From Hadesarchaea archaeon (GTDB lineage: Archaea; Hadarchaeota; Hadarchaeia; Hadarchaeales; Hadarchaeaceae): a stretch of DNA of 14,184 bases. Under the pieces are notes generated by a model. That model did no database searches. It worked only from the letters and a program-made list of their open reading frames with translations, and was not told where the DNA came from. Positions within the stretch are counted from its first letter, which is position 1; the number at the start of each line of letters is the position of its first letter. Shown here one piece after another: positions 13,338 through 14,184 of this stretch. The DNA lies in NCBI GenBank assembly GCA_023129675.1, contig JAGMBM010000064.1, positions 1 through 14,184 on the forward strand. Direction: 5' to 3'. A program made the position numbers and the translations under genes.

Positions 13338-14184
13338 AGAATGGTTTACGGTGCCGCCTCAAATCGAGCAATGCCGAGGGCCCGAGGCGGTCCGCGATGC
13401 TGTCTCTCACGATGCAAAGATCCTCCTCAACCAAGCGGGCACACGCATCCGCCTCGATGAGCACCGAGGGAAGGCCGAATGCATCGTGGTGGGATGAAAG
13501 TGCGTAGATGAGCGAGGCGATGCGGTCGGCGGTCCCCGCGGGTTCGCCCCCGAAATCGACGAACTCCACGCGCAGCGGGCGGTCGAATGGCACGGTCTTG
13601 AGGTAAAACGCGTGAATCCTCGCCGCCCACCCACCGAGGTCACGAAGCACGTAGCTTGCAGGCTTCTCGGCGTAGCGGAAGGTGAAGGTGCGCTCCCCCA
13701 CCCCGAGCACGTGGTCGAGGAGAACGGTGTCCCGCGAGCGCTCGAGGACCTCCAGCTCCTTTTGCTTGAGCCCGAGGCCACCTAGGCTTGGGAGCACCTT
13801 ACACCTTAGAATATCGATGAAGCGCCTGCCCCGGCTGTCCTTGACCGCGCCCGCAAGCAGGGCTCCCGACTCCGCGCAGGTCTCGTAAAGCTTCGTATAC
13901 GCGTTGATGAGCTTGTGGTAGCGTTCGAGCAAGCTTTGGTTGTGGGGGAAGCGATCGATGTACTGGGGCACCACAGAGCCATCCAGTAACAGGAGTTTCA
14001 TTTCATTTGCTCGAACCGCCTCGGTCGCGTGCTCGAGTTCGATCAGCTGACGTTCCATCCCGGCAAGGAGCTCAAATTCTTTGGCATCCAGCGGCTCCGC
14101 GACATCGATCAGACGGGGGAATTGCATCTCGCTTGGGAAGTACTCGGCCCACTCCAGCCCGGCGTCGCGGTAGTGAAATATCGC
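13336..14184 (-). CDS. nurA: NurA 5'-3' nuclease (5' partial)
   Basis: This is the NurA nuclease, partner of HerA in resecting DNA ends to 3' overhangs. Counting from ATG 14127, the visible motifs are KLLLLDGSVVPQY (44-56) with the first metal-binding Asp (D49), ALLAGAVKDSRGRRF (89-103) with the KDSR element, LRVEFVDFGG (185-194), and SHHDAFGLPSVLIEADACARLV (212-233) carrying the C-terminal acidic cluster. The frame stays open upstream to the window edge, reading IFHYRDAGLEWAEYFPSE, so the ATG may be internal and the gene is recorded as 5'-partial. NurA proteins commonly have about 50-80 residues before the DGS motif. It ends 9 bases before herA. Mre11 and Rad50, often linked to this pair, are not in the window but could lie beyond the right edge. 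Confidence 0.92.
   Translation of the reverse strand, partial: AIFHYRDAGLEWAEYFPSEMQFPRLIDVAEPLDAKEFELLAGMERQLIELEHATEAVRANEMKLLLLDGSVVPQYIDRFPHNQSLLERYHKLINAYTKLYETCAESGALLAGAVKDSRGRRFIDILRCKVLPSLGGLGLKQKELEVLERSRDTVLLDHVLGVGERTFTFRYAEKPASYVLRDLGGWAARIHAFYLKTVPFDRPLRVEFVDFGGEPAGTADRIASLIYALSSHHDAFGLPSVLIEADACARLVEEDLCIVRDSIADRLGPSALLDLRRHRKPF

Noticed and set aside
1..14184. CRISPR array, tRNA, rRNA, transposase or integrase
   Set aside because: I read both strands for regularly spaced repeats, tRNA-like cloverleaf segments and transposase motifs and found none. Without a tool run, short or degenerate cases could be missed.

Overview
This is a 14.2 kb archaeal chromosome fragment with no rRNA, tRNA, CRISPR array or transposon that I can see. 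The archaeal assignment rests on three things: an adjacent NurA-HerA pair; UPF0282-type, Trm5-type and ribbon-helix-helix/winged-helix proteins of archaeal flavour; and AT-rich TATA-like elements 25-30 bases before several starts, together with Shine-Dalgarno sites matching the archaeal consensus GGAGGTGATC. The lineage cannot be fixed from this window. An uncultured, moderately GC-rich archaeon is the safest statement.

Layout, left to right. (1) 2-1457 (+): a TIM-barrel sugar-isomerase-like protein cut by the left edge, then a P-loop kinase-like protein whose start looks frameshifted at a T7 run. (2) 1441-1633: a promoter, strong SD and mini-ORF inside a hairpin, with an in-frame TGA followed by 34 more open codons. 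(3) 1649-3888 (+): a UPF0282-type metallo-beta-lactamase-fold protein, a minus-strand winged-helix remnant, and the AmmeMemoRadiSam radical SAM enzyme. (4) 3893-4906 (-): a carbamoyltransferase of the knotted, YgeW-like kind. It diverges from a GNAT acetyltransferase (5056-5862, +) across an intergenic region with an inverted repeat. (5) 5952-7483 (+): a two-gene ABC exporter. (6) 7531-8370 (+): a Trm5-type tRNA methyltransferase, meeting a cyclophilin-like protein (8367-8720, -) tail to tail on a shared CTAG. (7) 8775-10427 (-): an AT-rich gene for an anchored extracellular beta-helix plus propeller protein. It diverges from a GC-rich PIN-domain gene (10464-11216, +). (8) 11305-11801 (+): an RHH-winged-helix regulator overlapping, by ATGA, a 57-codon gene too short for routine ORF calling. 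(9) 11809-14184 (-): HerA preceded by NurA, the NurA 5' end lying beyond the window.

Most neighbours are functionally unrelated and sit in one- or two-gene units with short spacers. The clear functional partnerships are the ABC ATPase with its permease, and NurA with HerA (DNA end resection). The less ordinary parts are the RHH-wHTH/57-codon cassette with its repeat-rich promoter, the beta-helix/PIN divergent junction, the interrupted mini-gene at 1484, and the unusual carbamoyltransferase. I see no convincing large novel defence or mobile system.
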